From assembly GCA_038255145.1 (NCBI GenBank), contig JBBSLP010000030.1:1-64000 (forward strand): a stretch of 64,000 nt of DNA, given 5' to 3'. Shown here piece by piece: positions 51,423-60,449 of the stretch. Source of the stretch: WHTX01 sp038255145 (GTDB taxonomy: Bacteria; Actinomycetota; Acidimicrobiia; Acidimicrobiales; CAIXPF01). The notes beneath the pieces were generated by a model. The model was given only the letters and a program-made list of their open reading frames with translations, was not told the origin of the DNA and ran no database searches. A program made the translations under genes and the position numbers. The first letter of the stretch is position 1. Each line of letters starts with the position of its first letter.

Positions 51423-53453
51423 TCAACCCCTCCGGGCGCCGATGGTGGCCGTGACCCGGTCGAGCACGCCCCTGATCAGGGCCTCGCGCTCGGTCGGGGT
51501 GCTCACCAGGGCCACCAGCACCTCGATGCCGTCGATGCGGGCCACCCGCAGGTCGATGGGGGTGCCCTGGGTCGTGCCCTCGTAGGCCGTCCACGTCACC
51601 CCGCCGTGGACCGAGTCGCCCGTGGCCCGGGCGTCGTCGTCCAGCCGCAGGGCGGCCAGCACCTCCTTGGCGCTGGCCCCGGGAGCACCGAAGGTGATCA
51701 GCGCGGTGGGGTCGGCGAAGTCGTGCTGGCGGGCGGCCACGCCGACCTGGACCTCGTCCCAGCCCACCGGTCGCTGACCGGTGACGGTGGCCCCCTGGGT
51801 CGTGGCCTCGAAGCCCTCGAGCTCGAGCTGGGCGGGGGCCGGTCCGTGGAGGGGTGGGGTGGTCATGGTCGTGGCGCAGGCCGTGGCTCCGGGGCTCTGC
51901 ACGAAGGCCACGGGGTCCTCCAGGAAGGCGGTGGTCACCGCGGCGGGGCAGCCCTCGGCGGTGGCCACGCCGTGGCCCAGGCCGGGGTAGGACACGAAGC
52001 GGGCCCGGTCGAACTCGGCGGCCACGGCCTGGCCCCAGGCGTTGGGGGTGACGGGGTCGAACTGGCCACCCACCACCAGGGTGGGCACGTCGCTGTGCAC
52101 GGGCTCGTCCTCGACCGGCGGCGCCGTGCCCGCTCCCCACAGGGCGCAGGTGTCGAAGGCGCCGGGACCGTCCACCAGCTGGGCCTCGAGGTTCTCGGCC
52201 AGCTCGGGGTGGCGGCTGGGACCGGCGGCCACCACGGCCCGATCGGCGAAGGGCACCTCCTCGTGGCACTGCACCGACAGGAAGTCCCCCAGGGACACGC
52301 CGTCGAGCTGGGCCACCGAGACGGTGGCCAGTTGCCCCAGGGTGTCGGTCACGCCGGCCTCGAGCTCGGCCACCATGCGGGGCACCGACCGCAGCAGTCC
52401 GGCGTCGTAGAGGGACAGGAAGAGCAGGTCACGCAGGCCGGCGCCGTCGATGACCGCCGGGCGCTGGTCGCCGTCCACGGTGACCTGGACCTCGGTGGGC
52501 TGCTGTTCCATGCGGGTGGCCAGGGCGTCGAAGCGCCGACGCAGGTCGGGCGCGGCCCGGGCGCAGGTGGCGTCGACCTCGCAGGCGGTGAAGAAGCGGT
52601 CGAAGGCCTCGGCCATGCGCTCGGGCAGCTCGGCCAGGCTGTCCACGGCGACGGGGTACGTCGAGTCGAGGATGACCGAGCGGATGCCCTCGGGGTGGAT
52701 CCGCAGCAGCGTCTGGGCCAGGCGGGTGCCGTAGGAGACGCCGAGCACGTTCCACTCGTCGTAGCCCAGGGCCTGGCGCAGGTCGGCGACATCGGCGGCC
52801 GAGGTCTCCGAGTTGTACCGGGTCAGGTCGGCGCCGTCGCCCACCAGGCGGTCGCGGCACTGCACCAGGGCATCGCGGGTCGCGGCCAGCTCGTCGGCCA
52901 CGGGCAGGTCCCGGTCGAGCTGGGACAGGCTGAGCTCGCGCACCTCGGGACAGGCCAACGACGGCGTGCTGTGGCCGGTGCCCCGCTGGTCGAACACGAC
53001 CACGTCGCGGTCCTGGGCGTAGAGACCGAAGCGGCCGTCGAAGTCGCCCACCGCGTTGTCGAGGGCGTTGCCGCCGGGGCCGCCCTCCAGGTAGACGACG
53101 GGGTCGGGGCGGGCGTCGACGTCGTCCTTGTGGAACACGCCCACGTGGAGGCGGACCTCGTTGCCCCCGGCCGCGGGCACGGAGCGGTCCTCGGCGACGA
53201 CGAGCCAACCGCAGCGCACCTCGTAGCCGTCGGGCACGTCGAAGCGGCAGTCGTCGTCCTCGAAGCGCGCCGTGGGGGCGGTGCCGGTCGAGGTGGGGGC
53301 GGCCGGTGCGGCCGGGGAGCCCGAGGTGGCCGACGTGCGCCGGTCGGTGGTGGCCGGTGCGGCGTCATCGGCGGGGTCGGCGGCGCCCGAGCTGCAGCCG
53401 ACGGCGGCCATGGCCAACAGGGCCACGGTGGCCACACCCCGCCGCCAGCTCAC
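51423..53453 (-). CDS. Lipoprotein alpha/beta hydrolase (S33, TAP-like tripeptidyl aminopeptidase)
   Basis: 676 residues. Lipoprotein signal: MSWRRGVATVALLAMAAVGC with Cys20 in the lipobox. An alpha/beta hydrolase follows: GGPGGNALDNAVGDF, VVVFDQRGTGHS, nucleophile Ser in VLGVSYGTRLAQ, Asp in VGGQFDPVTPNAW and His in GLGHGVA, as in the SlpD/SlpE-type peptidases. A C-terminal ~130-residue domain (LELEGFEATTQGATV onward) is additional and unrecognised. It acts on the outer side of the membrane, releasing N-terminal peptides. The GTG overlaps the preceding gene's stop (GTGA). Confidence 0.87.
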   Translation of the reverse strand: MSWRRGVATVALLAMAAVGCSSGAADPADDAAPATTDRRTSATSGSPAAPAAPTSTGTAPTARFEDDDCRFDVPDGYEVRCGWLVVAEDRSVPAAGGNEVRLHVGVFHKDDVDARPDPVVYLEGGPGGNALDNAVGDFDGRFGLYAQDRDVVVFDQRGTGHSTPSLACPEVRELSLSQLDRDLPVADELAATRDALVQCRDRLVGDGADLTRYNSETSAADVADLRQALGYDEWNVLGVSYGTRLAQTLLRIHPEGIRSVILDSTYPVAVDSLAELPERMAEAFDRFFTACEVDATCARAAPDLRRRFDALATRMEQQPTEVQVTVDGDQRPAVIDGAGLRDLLFLSLYDAGLLRSVPRMVAELEAGVTDTLGQLATVSVAQLDGVSLGDFLSVQCHEEVPFADRAVVAAGPSRHPELAENLEAQLVDGPGAFDTCALWGAGTAPPVEDEPVHSDVPTLVVGGQFDPVTPNAWGQAVAAEFDRARFVSYPGLGHGVATAEGCPAAVTTAFLEDPVAFVQSPGATACATTMTTPPLHGPAPAQLELEGFEATTQGATVTGQRPVGWDEVQVGVAARQHDFADPTALITFGAPGASAKEVLAALRLDDDARATGDSVHGGVTWTAYEGTTQGTPIDLRVARIDGIEVLVALVSTPTEREALIRGVLDRVTATIGARRG

Positions 53454-54832
53454 GGGCGGCGTTCTCCGCCCGGTCGCGGTTCGCGGCCGCGGGGGCTGTC
53501 AGCGGGCTTGGAGCGGCGCACCATGCGTCGGGCCGCTTCGGCCCGCTCCGACGCGTCGGCCGAGGTCGCGGTGCCGGCGGCGGCTCCGGTCGTGCTGTCG
53601 GCGCCTTCGGCGCGCTCGGTCCCGGTCCGGTCGCTGGGGGCGAAGCCGGCCATGGAGCGACGCAGCCGTTCGGGGGTGGCATCACCCGTACCCGGCCCGT
53701 TGGCGGGAGCGGAGGTGTCTCGCAGGTCGAGGATGCTGTCGGCGTCGATGACGCCGGCGGCGGGGGACGCGGCGGCCGGGGTCGGAGCGGGAGCCTTGCC
53801 CGGGGTCTTGGCCTTGACCGACGGCGGGGTCGCCGCGCTGGCCTTGGAGCCCTCGAGCAGGCGGGCCGGGACCCTCACCTTGGCGATGAGGCCGTCGGTG
53901 GCCGCTTCGAGCAGCTGCACGGCCACCCCGTGACGCTCGGCCAGGCGGCCCACGGTGGGCAGCCCGAAGGCGGTGGCCGACTGGCGGGGCAGGGGTGGAG
54001 GCGACGACAGCTGTTGGTTGGCGGTGCCGCGCTCGGCTTTGGCCATGCCCCGCCCCTCATCGACCACGGACAGCAGGTAGCCCTCGGCGCTGCGTCGTCC
54101 CACCACGACGACCTTGGTGTCGCTGCCCGCCGACGCGGCCACGGCGTTGTCGATGAGCTCGGCCAGCAGGTGGACCAGGTCGGGCACGGCGTTGCCGTCG
54201 ACGATGGCCGGATGCAGCGAGGTGGCGTCGACGCGTTCGTGCTCATCGTTGTCGGCGATGGCGGCGGCGATCACGTCCCCCATGCTGGCAGGCCGGGCGC
54301 TCTCCCGGCCGTCGGGATCATCGGCCAGCACCTCGAGCGTCTTGGCCAGGCGTCGCATGCGCCGACCAAGGCGCACGGCCTGGGCCCGGGTGGCCACCAC
54401 CTCGGCCCGTGAGCCGGCACCGTCCTCACCCCCGGCCCGGGTGGCCGCGCCCAGGGCCTGCAGCGCTCCGAGCTGGCGGTCGGCCAGGCCCCGGTAGCGG
54501 TTGCCGATGGAGGTGACCAGGGGCCCGAGGTTTGCGGGCACCGGGGCCGCCGGAGCCGCCGTCGACGGCGCCGCCTGGGGTCGAGCGTCGGTGGGGTCGA
54601 CCGGCCCATCGCCGGTGCCGGGGGCCGGTCGGGTACCGGACTCCGCCCCTGCGCCCACCCAGCCGGCGGCCAGGCCGCCCAGGGCCCCCACCACCAGGCC
54701 GGCCATCAGGCCGATCACCGGGTTGGCACCTGTCCCTCCGGCCACGAGGACGGCCACCAGGCCGGCCACGGCGCCGCTCGCTGCCCCCACCCCGACCGCC
54801 ACGAACCCAACCGTCGCCCGCCCAGCCGCCAT
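53450..54832 (-). CDS. Membrane-anchored histidine-kinase-like ATPase (CvnA-like)
   Basis: 460 residues. Two N-terminal membrane segments (TVGFVAVGVGAASGAVAGLVAVL and NPVIGLMAGLVVGALGGLAAG), a helical region with RRMRRLAKTLEVLADDP, an ATPase with N-box LLAELIDNAVAAS and G1 VDEGRGMAKAE, then a Pro/Ala/Thr-rich tail (~330-460). The layout recalls Streptomyces conservon CvnA kinases, but I see no clear phosphoacceptor His, so it may act without autophosphorylation. ATG 54832 chosen; the tail is low-complexity. Operon with the lipoprotein hydrolase; no CvnB-D-like genes nearby. Confidence 0.75.
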   Translation of the reverse strand: MAAGRATVGFVAVGVGAASGAVAGLVAVLVAGGTGANPVIGLMAGLVVGALGGLAAGWVGAGAESGTRPAPGTGDGPVDPTDARPQAAPSTAAPAAPVPANLGPLVTSIGNRYRGLADRQLGALQALGAATRAGGEDGAGSRAEVVATRAQAVRLGRRMRRLAKTLEVLADDPDGRESARPASMGDVIAAAIADNDEHERVDATSLHPAIVDGNAVPDLVHLLAELIDNAVAASAGSDTKVVVVGRRSAEGYLLSVVDEGRGMAKAERGTANQQLSSPPPLPRQSATAFGLPTVGRLAERHGVAVQLLEAATDGLIAKVRVPARLLEGSKASAATPPSVKAKTPGKAPAPTPAAASPAAGVIDADSILDLRDTSAPANGPGTGDATPERLRRSMAGFAPSDRTGTERAEGADSTTGAAAGTATSADASERAEAARRMVRRSKPADSPRGREPRPGGERRP

Positions 54833-54933
54833 CGCACGTTCTCCCCGCCGCTCCGCGCCAACAAGGCTGCCGACGCCGCCGCGCCGTGCCACCGAAGGCC
54901 CAGCCTACGGAGCAGGCGGGAGACCGGTGCGCG

Positions 54934-54951
54934 GCGCGGTTAACACCGCGC
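54934..54951 (-). terminator. Small GC hairpin after the MDR gene
   Basis: GCGCGGT-TAAC-ACCGCGC, about 45 nt past the stop of the minus-strand MDR gene. It could terminate that transcript; no U-tract. Confidence 0.35.
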
Positions 54952-54995
54952 GCGGCGGCCCCGCCGGGCACGGGGGCCGACGGGGACCGGGGTGC

Positions 54996-56024
54996 TCAGC
55001 TCACGTGGACCAGGCGTTTGCCCACGTTGCCTCCGGCCCGCAGGTCGACGAGGGCACCGGGGGCGGCGTCGAGGCCCTCGACCACGTCCTCGAAGGCCTT
55101 GAGGGAGCCGTCGGCCAGAGCGTCGGTGGCCTCGGTGCACCGCTCGGGGTGGTCGTCCCAACCGTCCATGACGATGAAGCCCTCGACCCGCAGCCGCTTG
55201 GTGACGATGAGGCCGGGCACCCCCCGGGGTCCGGGCTCGGGGTTGGAGGTGTCGTACTGGGACACCACGCCGCAGCACACGATGCGTCCACCCAGGTTCA
55301 TCAGCGACAACGCCGCGCCGAGGATGGTGCCGCCGGTGTTGTCGAAGTACACGTCGACACCGTCGGGGCACACGGCCTTGAGGGCCTTGAAGAACGACGG
55401 CTCCCGGTACGAGACGGCGGCGTCACAGCCCAGCTCGTCGACGAGCCAGGCGCACTTCTCGGGGGAGCCGGCCACGCCGATGACCTTGCAGCCGGCGATG
55501 CGGGCCAACTGCACGACCACGTTGCCCACCGCTCCGGCCGCGGCCGACACCAGCACCGTCTCGCCGGCCACCGGTCGGCCGATCTGCAGCAGGCCCACGT
55601 AGGCCGTCAGCCCCGTCACCCCCAGGACCGACATGTGGTGGGACAGCTCCCCCCGCACGTCCACCTTGGTCAGGCGCTTGGCCGGCACCGCGGCCCATTC
55701 CTGCCAGCCGTGGTCCGATTCCACGATGTCACCGGGGACGAGGCCTGCCTCGTTCAAGGTCACCGCGTCGTTGGACGTGACCACCTCGGACAGGGAGCCG
55801 CCGGCCATGACGTCACCGCCGGCCAGGGCGTCGCGGTAGGTGGCCCCCTGCATCCATGCCCGGTTGGCGGCGTCGATGGACAGGTAGCGGGTGCGCACCA
55901 GCACCTGGCCGGGGCCGGGCTCGGGACGGGCCACCTCCTGGGCCCGGAACGAGCTCTCGTCGAGGCGGCCCTGGGGCAGGTGGTCGAGCAGGATCTGGCG
56001 GTTCGTGGCGGTGTCCCCGGTCAT
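54996..56024 (-). CDS. NADP-dependent oxidoreductase of the MDR family (PTGR/leukotriene-B4 type)
   Basis: 342 residues, zinc-free medium-chain dehydrogenase. N-terminal substrate domain with VLVRTRYLSIDAANRAWM, then the Rossmann domain LVSAAAGAVGNVVVQLARI (AxxGxxG), KVIGVAGSPEKCAWLVDEL, and YFDNTGGTILGAAL. The VYFDNTGG and LRVEGFIV segments match prostaglandin reductase/curcumin-reductase types that reduce enone double bonds. ATG 56024; a run-through upstream frame is shadow coding. Lies 20 nt after the YdcF gene and may share its transcript. Confidence 0.87.
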   Translation of the reverse strand: MTGDTATNRQILLDHLPQGRLDESSFRAQEVARPEPGPGQVLVRTRYLSIDAANRAWMQGATYRDALAGGDVMAGGSLSEVVTSNDAVTLNEAGLVPGDIVESDHGWQEWAAVPAKRLTKVDVRGELSHHMSVLGVTGLTAYVGLLQIGRPVAGETVLVSAAAGAVGNVVVQLARIAGCKVIGVAGSPEKCAWLVDELGCDAAVSYREPSFFKALKAVCPDGVDVYFDNTGGTILGAALSLMNLGGRIVCCGVVSQYDTSNPEPGPRGVPGLIVTKRLRVEGFIVMDGWDDHPERCTEATDALADGSLKAFEDVVEGLDAAPGALVDLRAGGNVGKRLVHVS

Positions 56025-56044
56025 GCACCGGAGCCTGTCACAGC

Positions 56045-56689
56045 TCAGCAGCTGCGCCGCTGGAGGGTGGCCCGGGCCAGGGCCCCCCACTCGTAGAGGT
56101 AGCGGGCCGGTTTGAACAGGTCGGTGGGCACGGTGACGAGGTTGATCTCGCCGTCCCAGCACCGACTGAGCATGAGCTCGGCCCGCAAACCCTGCTCGGT
56201 CGTCGTGACCAGGTTGATGGACCGCCAGCCCCGCTCGCGGGCCAGCTCGGCCACGAAGCGGGACTCCCCCCGGGTGGTGTGGGTCTCGGGCTCGAAGCAG
56301 ACGGCCTCGTAGGGATGGGGCTCGTAGCCCGCCTTGGCCTCGTTGCGGCAGAACCAGCCGAAGGCCGTGTACTCCTCGATGGGATCGTGGGGGTCCGACA
56401 GCACGATGACGTCGGCGTAGCCGTCCTCGACCAGCTGCACCGCCTTGTGGAAGCGGGTGCCGGCGCCGCCGAACATGACGACGGCGTCGGCGTGGATGGG
56501 CCCGTTCTCCGGGGGTCGGACGAACCAACGCCAGGTCAGGCCGGCGCCGACGAGGGCGAGGACGGCCAGCACGGCGGCGCTCACCGCCAGGGCGCGGCGC
56601 CACCGCCGGGGACGCCGGGGTGCGGACGCGTCGGTGGCCACCGGGGGGGACGGCCGGGCGTCGAGGGGGGTGCTCGGACCTCTCACCAC
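56045..56689 (-). CDS. YdcF/SanA-like (DUF218) membrane-anchored protein
   Basis: 214 residues. One N-terminal helix (ALAVSAAVLAVLALVGAGLTW) following a basic Pro-rich segment, then a DUF218-type domain: ADAVVMFGGAGTRFHKAVQLVEDG, VIVLSDPH, and TRGESRFVAELARERGW followed by LVTTTEQGLRAELMLSRCW. Members are envelope-facing and thought to act in cell-wall or vancomycin-related barrier steps; reaction unknown. GTG 56689. A strong hydrophilic C-terminus with Cys at the end. Confidence 0.8.
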   Translation of the reverse strand: MVRGPSTPLDARPSPPVATDASAPRRPRRWRRALAVSAAVLAVLALVGAGLTWRWFVRPPENGPIHADAVVMFGGAGTRFHKAVQLVEDGYADVIVLSDPHDPIEEYTAFGWFCRNEAKAGYEPHPYEAVCFEPETHTTRGESRFVAELARERGWRSINLVTTTEQGLRAELMLSRCWDGEINLVTVPTDLFKPARYLYEWGALARATLQRRSC

Positions 56690-56745
56690 TCCAGGGTGCC
56701 GGACTCCGGATCGACATCGGCGTCAGTAGCGGCTAGTTCTTCCCG

Positions 56746-58149
56746 ATGCTCGATGAGGGGGTCAGGGGCGGCGAGGCGCTCGAGCCGCAGGTCGACAGGC
56801 GCACGTGGGTGGGGTTGGGCCTGGGCGCGGCGGCCGCCCTGGTGGTGTCGCTGAACGTGGCCGGCACCAACATGGCCTTCCCGTCCATCGAGCAGGACTT
56901 CCCCGAGACCTCACGATCGGTGCTGTCGTGGGCCATCAGCGGCTATGGCATCGGCTTGGCGGCGTTCCTGCTGGTGGGGGGCCGTCTGGCCGACCGGGTC
57001 GGGCGGCGCAAGGTGCTGCTGCGGGCCTGCCTGGCCCTGCTGGTGGCGTCGTTGCTGACAGCGGCGGCGCCCACCGCCGCTGCCCTCATCGGGGCCCGGT
57101 TCCTCCAGGCCGTGGCCGCGGCGTTCGCCCTGCCCGCGTCCATCGCCGTGTCCCTGCCCGAGTTCCCCGCCGCCATGCGGGGCCGGGTGGTGTCGCTGTG
57201 GGCCGCCACCAGCTCGATGGGCGCCGCGCTGGGACCGAGCCTGTCGGCCCTGGCCGTGGCCTGGTGGTCGTGGCGCACGGTGTACCTGCTCGGGGTGCCC
57301 ATCCTCGTCGCCATCCTCGTGGCCGGGCCCCGGGTGCTGAACGAGAGCCGGGCGCCCCACAGCGGTGAGCCCCTGGACTGGCCCGGGGTGGCCATGGGCA
57401 CGTTGGCCATCGCCGGCATCGTGTTCGGCGTGAGCCAGTCCACGGCCCTGGGCTGGGGGAGTCCGTGGGTGGTGGGGGCGTTGCTGCTGGCCGCCGTGCT
57501 GCTGCCCCTGTTCGTGCGCCGGTGTGCGGGCCAGACCGAACCCCTGCTCGACCTGGGGGTCATGAAGCTGCGCACGGTGTGGTCGGCCAACCTGGCCAAC
57601 CTGTTCCTGTCCATGACCGGCCAGTCCATCTGGCTGGTGTGGCCCCTCTTCCTGACCCGGGTGTGGGGCTACTCCTCGCTGCAGGCCGGCCTGGCCATCA
57701 CCCCGGGCCCGGCCCATGCGCTGATCTGGTCCATCATCGCCGGGCGCATCGTCGACCGCCACGGGCCCCGGGTGCTCATCTCCGTCGGCAGCCTGTGCCC
57801 GCTGATCGCCTCCATCTGGTTCATCTTCCGCCTGGGCACCGAGCCCAACTACCTCACCGGCCTGCTGCCCGGGGTCCTGTTGTTCTCCATCGGCTTCGGG
57901 CTGACCTCGGCGCCGCTGAACGCCGCGGCGTTGGCCGGGGTGCCCGACACGGCCTACGGGCAGGTCAACGCGGCCTTCAACACCGCCCGCTACCTGGCCG
58001 CCGCCGTGGGCACGGCCGCCGTGGTGGCCATCCTTGGCGACTCGGTGGCCCCCGACGCCTTCGACCGGGCCTACCTGTTGCTGGCCGCCTTCGCGCTCAT
58101 GGGCGCGGCCACCGTGTGGGTCGCCTACCCCCGCCGCATGCCCCGCTGA
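56746..58149 (+). CDS. MFS exporter (DHA2-type)
   Basis: 467 residues, 14-helix exporter class though shorter than EmrB. Motif A GGRLADRVGRRKVLLRAC, motif D SWAISGYGIGLAAFLL, and SSMGAALGPSLSALAVAWWSW in helix 5. Substrate unknown. Start ATG 56746; CTAGTTC 6 nt upstream may serve as -10. Divergent from the YdcF gene by 56 bp. Convergent with the haem-binding gene, with a CCACCG/CGGTGG dyad (58171-58192) between stops as a possible shared terminator. Confidence 0.85.
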   Translation: MLDEGVRGGEALEPQVDRRTWVGLGLGAAAALVVSLNVAGTNMAFPSIEQDFPETSRSVLSWAISGYGIGLAAFLLVGGRLADRVGRRKVLLRACLALLVASLLTAAAPTAAALIGARFLQAVAAAFALPASIAVSLPEFPAAMRGRVVSLWAATSSMGAALGPSLSALAVAWWSWRTVYLLGVPILVAILVAGPRVLNESRAPHSGEPLDWPGVAMGTLAIAGIVFGVSQSTALGWGSPWVVGALLLAAVLLPLFVRRCAGQTEPLLDLGVMKLRTVWSANLANLFLSMTGQSIWLVWPLFLTRVWGYSSLQAGLAITPGPAHALIWSIIAGRIVDRHGPRVLISVGSLCPLIASIWFIFRLGTEPNYLTGLLPGVLLFSIGFGLTSAPLNAAALAGVPDTAYGQVNAAFNTARYLAAAVGTAAVVAILGDSVAPDAFDRAYLLLAAFALMGAATVWVAYPRRMPR

Positions 58150-58202
58150 GCGCTCACGCCGCCGTCTTCGCCACCGTCACCCCGGGCGGTGGTGGGCCGG
58201 GC

Positions 58203-58751
58203 TCAGTCCCCGCCGCCGCGGCCACCGTTGTCGTCGCCGTTGCGGTCGTCGTCGCCGCCGCCGGGGCCCCGGTTGCCGCCGTCGCCACCACCACCACCAC
58301 CACCGTCCATGGCGACCAGGGCGTCGACGAGGACCTGGCGCTCGCCGTCGGACAGGCGGGCGTCGGGGTGCACGAGCAGGTACTGACGAGGAGGCATGGA
58401 GCTGCGGGCCACGGCCTCGGCGGCGTCGTCGGCCTCACCGCCGTCCTCGCCCCAGTCCGAGAAGTTCAGCTCGTGGAGGCCGCCATCGACGTCCCGGCGC
58501 ACCAGCCAGGACATGGGGGCCACGTAGCTGTAGACGGGCCACCGGGTCTCGTTGCTGTGGCAGTCGTAGCAGGCCGCCCGGGCCAGGGTGGCCGACTCGG
58601 GCGACGGCCACGGCGCGTCGGCCACCACGGCCGGGTTGTCGTGGCGCCAGCCGTAGGGCACCAGCTGCAGGGCGGCGAAGGCCACGAGGGCGACCAGCCC
58701 GAGGCGTAGGGCCAGGCCACGCAGGCGGCGCCGGCGTTCACGGCCGGACAT
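58203..58751 (-). CDS. Haem-binding-domain (c-type CxxCH) membrane protein with Gly/Asp tail
   Basis: 182 residues. A single N-terminal helix (LGLVALVAFAALQLVPYGW) anchors an extracytoplasmic haem-binding domain (PF14376-like): ARAACYDCHSNETRWPVYS with covalent haem motif CYDCH, then APMSWLVRRDV and LNFSDWGED. The last ~30 residues are poly-Gly/Asp (GGGGGGDGG, GGGDDDRNGDDN), unusual for the family. It may carry electrons on the outer face. Start ATG 58751 chosen since the Met precedes the basic anchor; a longer frame exists. Divergent from the unknown secreted protein. Confidence 0.8.
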   Translation of the reverse strand: MSGRERRRRLRGLALRLGLVALVAFAALQLVPYGWRHDNPAVVADAPWPSPESATLARAACYDCHSNETRWPVYSYVAPMSWLVRRDVDGGLHELNFSDWGEDGGEADDAAEAVARSSMPPRQYLLVHPDARLSDGERQVLVDALVAMDGGGGGGGDGGNRGPGGGDDDRNGDDNGGRGGGD

Positions 58752-58837
58752 GTCCCCTCCGTACCCGCCAGGGACATGTCCGGTATCTGGATCCGCCCAC
58801 CGCTGCTCTACGCAGGGACAGCCCGAGGGAGGCATCC

Positions 58838-60436
58838 GTGGTCCGTGTCCATCCGGTCAGCGCACGTGTCGTCGTGTCCAGCGCCGTGGTCGTGGTCCTG
58901 GCCGCCGCCATGGCGTGGATCGTGCTGGCCCTGGCCTCGACCCCCTCGGCCGCGGCCATGACCGCGTCGGCGTCGTCGACGTCGTCGACGGGCCCGTTCG
59001 CGGTGATGTTGACGCCCCCCTACGCCGGCCCCGGGGGCGGGGTGACGGCCACCGTGCCGTCGGCCTGCCTGGGTGGCCTGGTCGCCACCGTCGCCGGCCA
59101 GCGCGTGGAGGCCGTACCCGACCGGTTGCTCGGGCCGCCCTACAGCTTCACGTTCGACGCCCCCGTCGACGTCGGCCGCCACGCGATGGTGGTCGACTGC
59201 GGGGTGGGACCTGCGGGGCCCGACGGCGGGGAGGCGCCGTGGCGGGCCGAAGGTGTCGTCACCGTGGCCGAGTTCCGGGTGCGGGTCGACCCCTCGACCG
59301 TGATCGCCGGGGACACGGTCACGTTCACCGGCTTCCCCTGTGCTCAGGTGTCCGTGGCCGGGTCCATCGACGCCGGCCCGGCCCTCGTGCAGGCGAGTTC
59401 CTTCGCCATCCCCTTCGTCGTCTCCGCCGGCGCCGCGGCCCAGAGCCTCGAGGTCCAGGTGGCCTGCACCGACGACCCCGGGTTGGCGGTGCCGGTCGGC
59501 TTCGAGGTCGTGGAGCGCGCCCCCGACACCACGCCGACAGGTCCGGGGTCGCCGACGACCGCCGCCCCCCAGCCGACGAACCCGCAGGCGACGTCGCCGC
59601 CGCTGCCGCCGACGACCGCACCGGTCGCGACCGCGCCAGCGCCGGGTGGCCCCACCGGCGCGGTCACGACTGTGCCGGGGATGCCTCCGACACCGACGAC
59701 CACCGCCGCCGGATCGTCCACGGCCGGTCCGGGGCCCACCACGACCCCGACCACGACCTCACCGACGGCCGGGCGGACACCGACAGCGACACCGACACCG
59801 ACACCGAGGCCGACGGTCATCGTCGAGGTCGACCTGGGCGGGGTTCGTCGATCACCGCAGATCGTCGACCTGGTGCGGGCCGACGAGGTCGACTGGTCGC
59901 CGCTGGGGGTGCTCCGCAGCCTGGCCCTGGGCGCCGTGCTGGGACTGGCCTTCGCCCTGCCGGCGGGGCTGTTCAACCGCGCCGTCGACGACCACCGCCG
60001 CCGGCACCCGGCCCGGGATCGGCGTCGGCCGGCCCCCATGCCGCTGGCGGGGCGGGCGGCCCCGGTGCTGCTCTTCGGGCTGGTGGCCGGGGTGGTCGGC
60101 GCCGTGGTCGACCCGTCCGCAGGCTTCGACCGCACCACCGCCGTGCTCGTGGTCGGCGTGGCCGCGACCACCGTGGCCAGCACCGTGGTCGGGGCCGCTC
60201 CGGCCCGGTGGCGGGCGACGTTCGTCCACCTGCTGGTCGATCCCCCGGGGACCGGGGGCAGCGCCGCGCCGACCGACGCCTGGCCCAGCGTGGTGGCCCT
60301 GGTCGCGGGGTTCGCCACCCTGTCCGTCGCCCTGTGGCTGTGGTGCCGCCGCCGCGGCCAGCACGGCGACCGCGGCGGACCCCACGACGTGGAGGTCTCG
60401 CCGCCGGCCATGGCCACGTCGGGTCGAGGGTCCTAG
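58838..60436 (+). CDS. Large secreted/membrane protein of unknown function
   Basis: 532 residues. N-terminal helix/signal (VVVSSAVVVVLAAAMAWIVLAL), two beta-rich Ig-like segments (~55-125 and ~140-230; FAVMLTPPYAGPGGGV, VRVDPSTVIAGDTVTFTG), a Thr/Pro/Ala linker of ~120 residues (~240-320; runs of TP, TTT), a short DLGGVRRSPQIVDLVRADEVDW segment (part DLGGVRRSPQ), then 4 helices (LGAVLGLAFALPAGLF, LLFGLVAGVVGAVV) and a charged tail. I recognise no family. GTG 58838 is supported by GGGAGG 6 nt upstream. Possibly a surface-exposed anchor protein. Confidence 0.75.
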   Translation: MVRVHPVSARVVVSSAVVVVLAAAMAWIVLALASTPSAAAMTASASSTSSTGPFAVMLTPPYAGPGGGVTATVPSACLGGLVATVAGQRVEAVPDRLLGPPYSFTFDAPVDVGRHAMVVDCGVGPAGPDGGEAPWRAEGVVTVAEFRVRVDPSTVIAGDTVTFTGFPCAQVSVAGSIDAGPALVQASSFAIPFVVSAGAAAQSLEVQVACTDDPGLAVPVGFEVVERAPDTTPTGPGSPTTAAPQPTNPQATSPPLPPTTAPVATAPAPGGPTGAVTTVPGMPPTPTTTAAGSSTAGPGPTTTPTTTSPTAGRTPTATPTPTPRPTVIVEVDLGGVRRSPQIVDLVRADEVDWSPLGVLRSLALGAVLGLAFALPAGLFNRAVDDHRRRHPARDRRRPAPMPLAGRAAPVLLFGLVAGVVGAVVDPSAGFDRTTAVLVVGVAATTVASTVVGAAPARWRATFVHLLVDPPGTGGSAAPTDAWPSVVALVAGFATLSVALWLWCRRRGQHGDRGGPHDVEVSPPAMATSGRGS

Positions 60437-60449
60437 GACCGGCGCGGCA

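Noticed and set aside
58150..58202. CCACCG/CGGTGG dyad as a bidirectional terminator
   Set aside because: Only 6 bp with a 10-nt loop in very GC-rich sequence; noted under the exporter but not listed as a separate feature.
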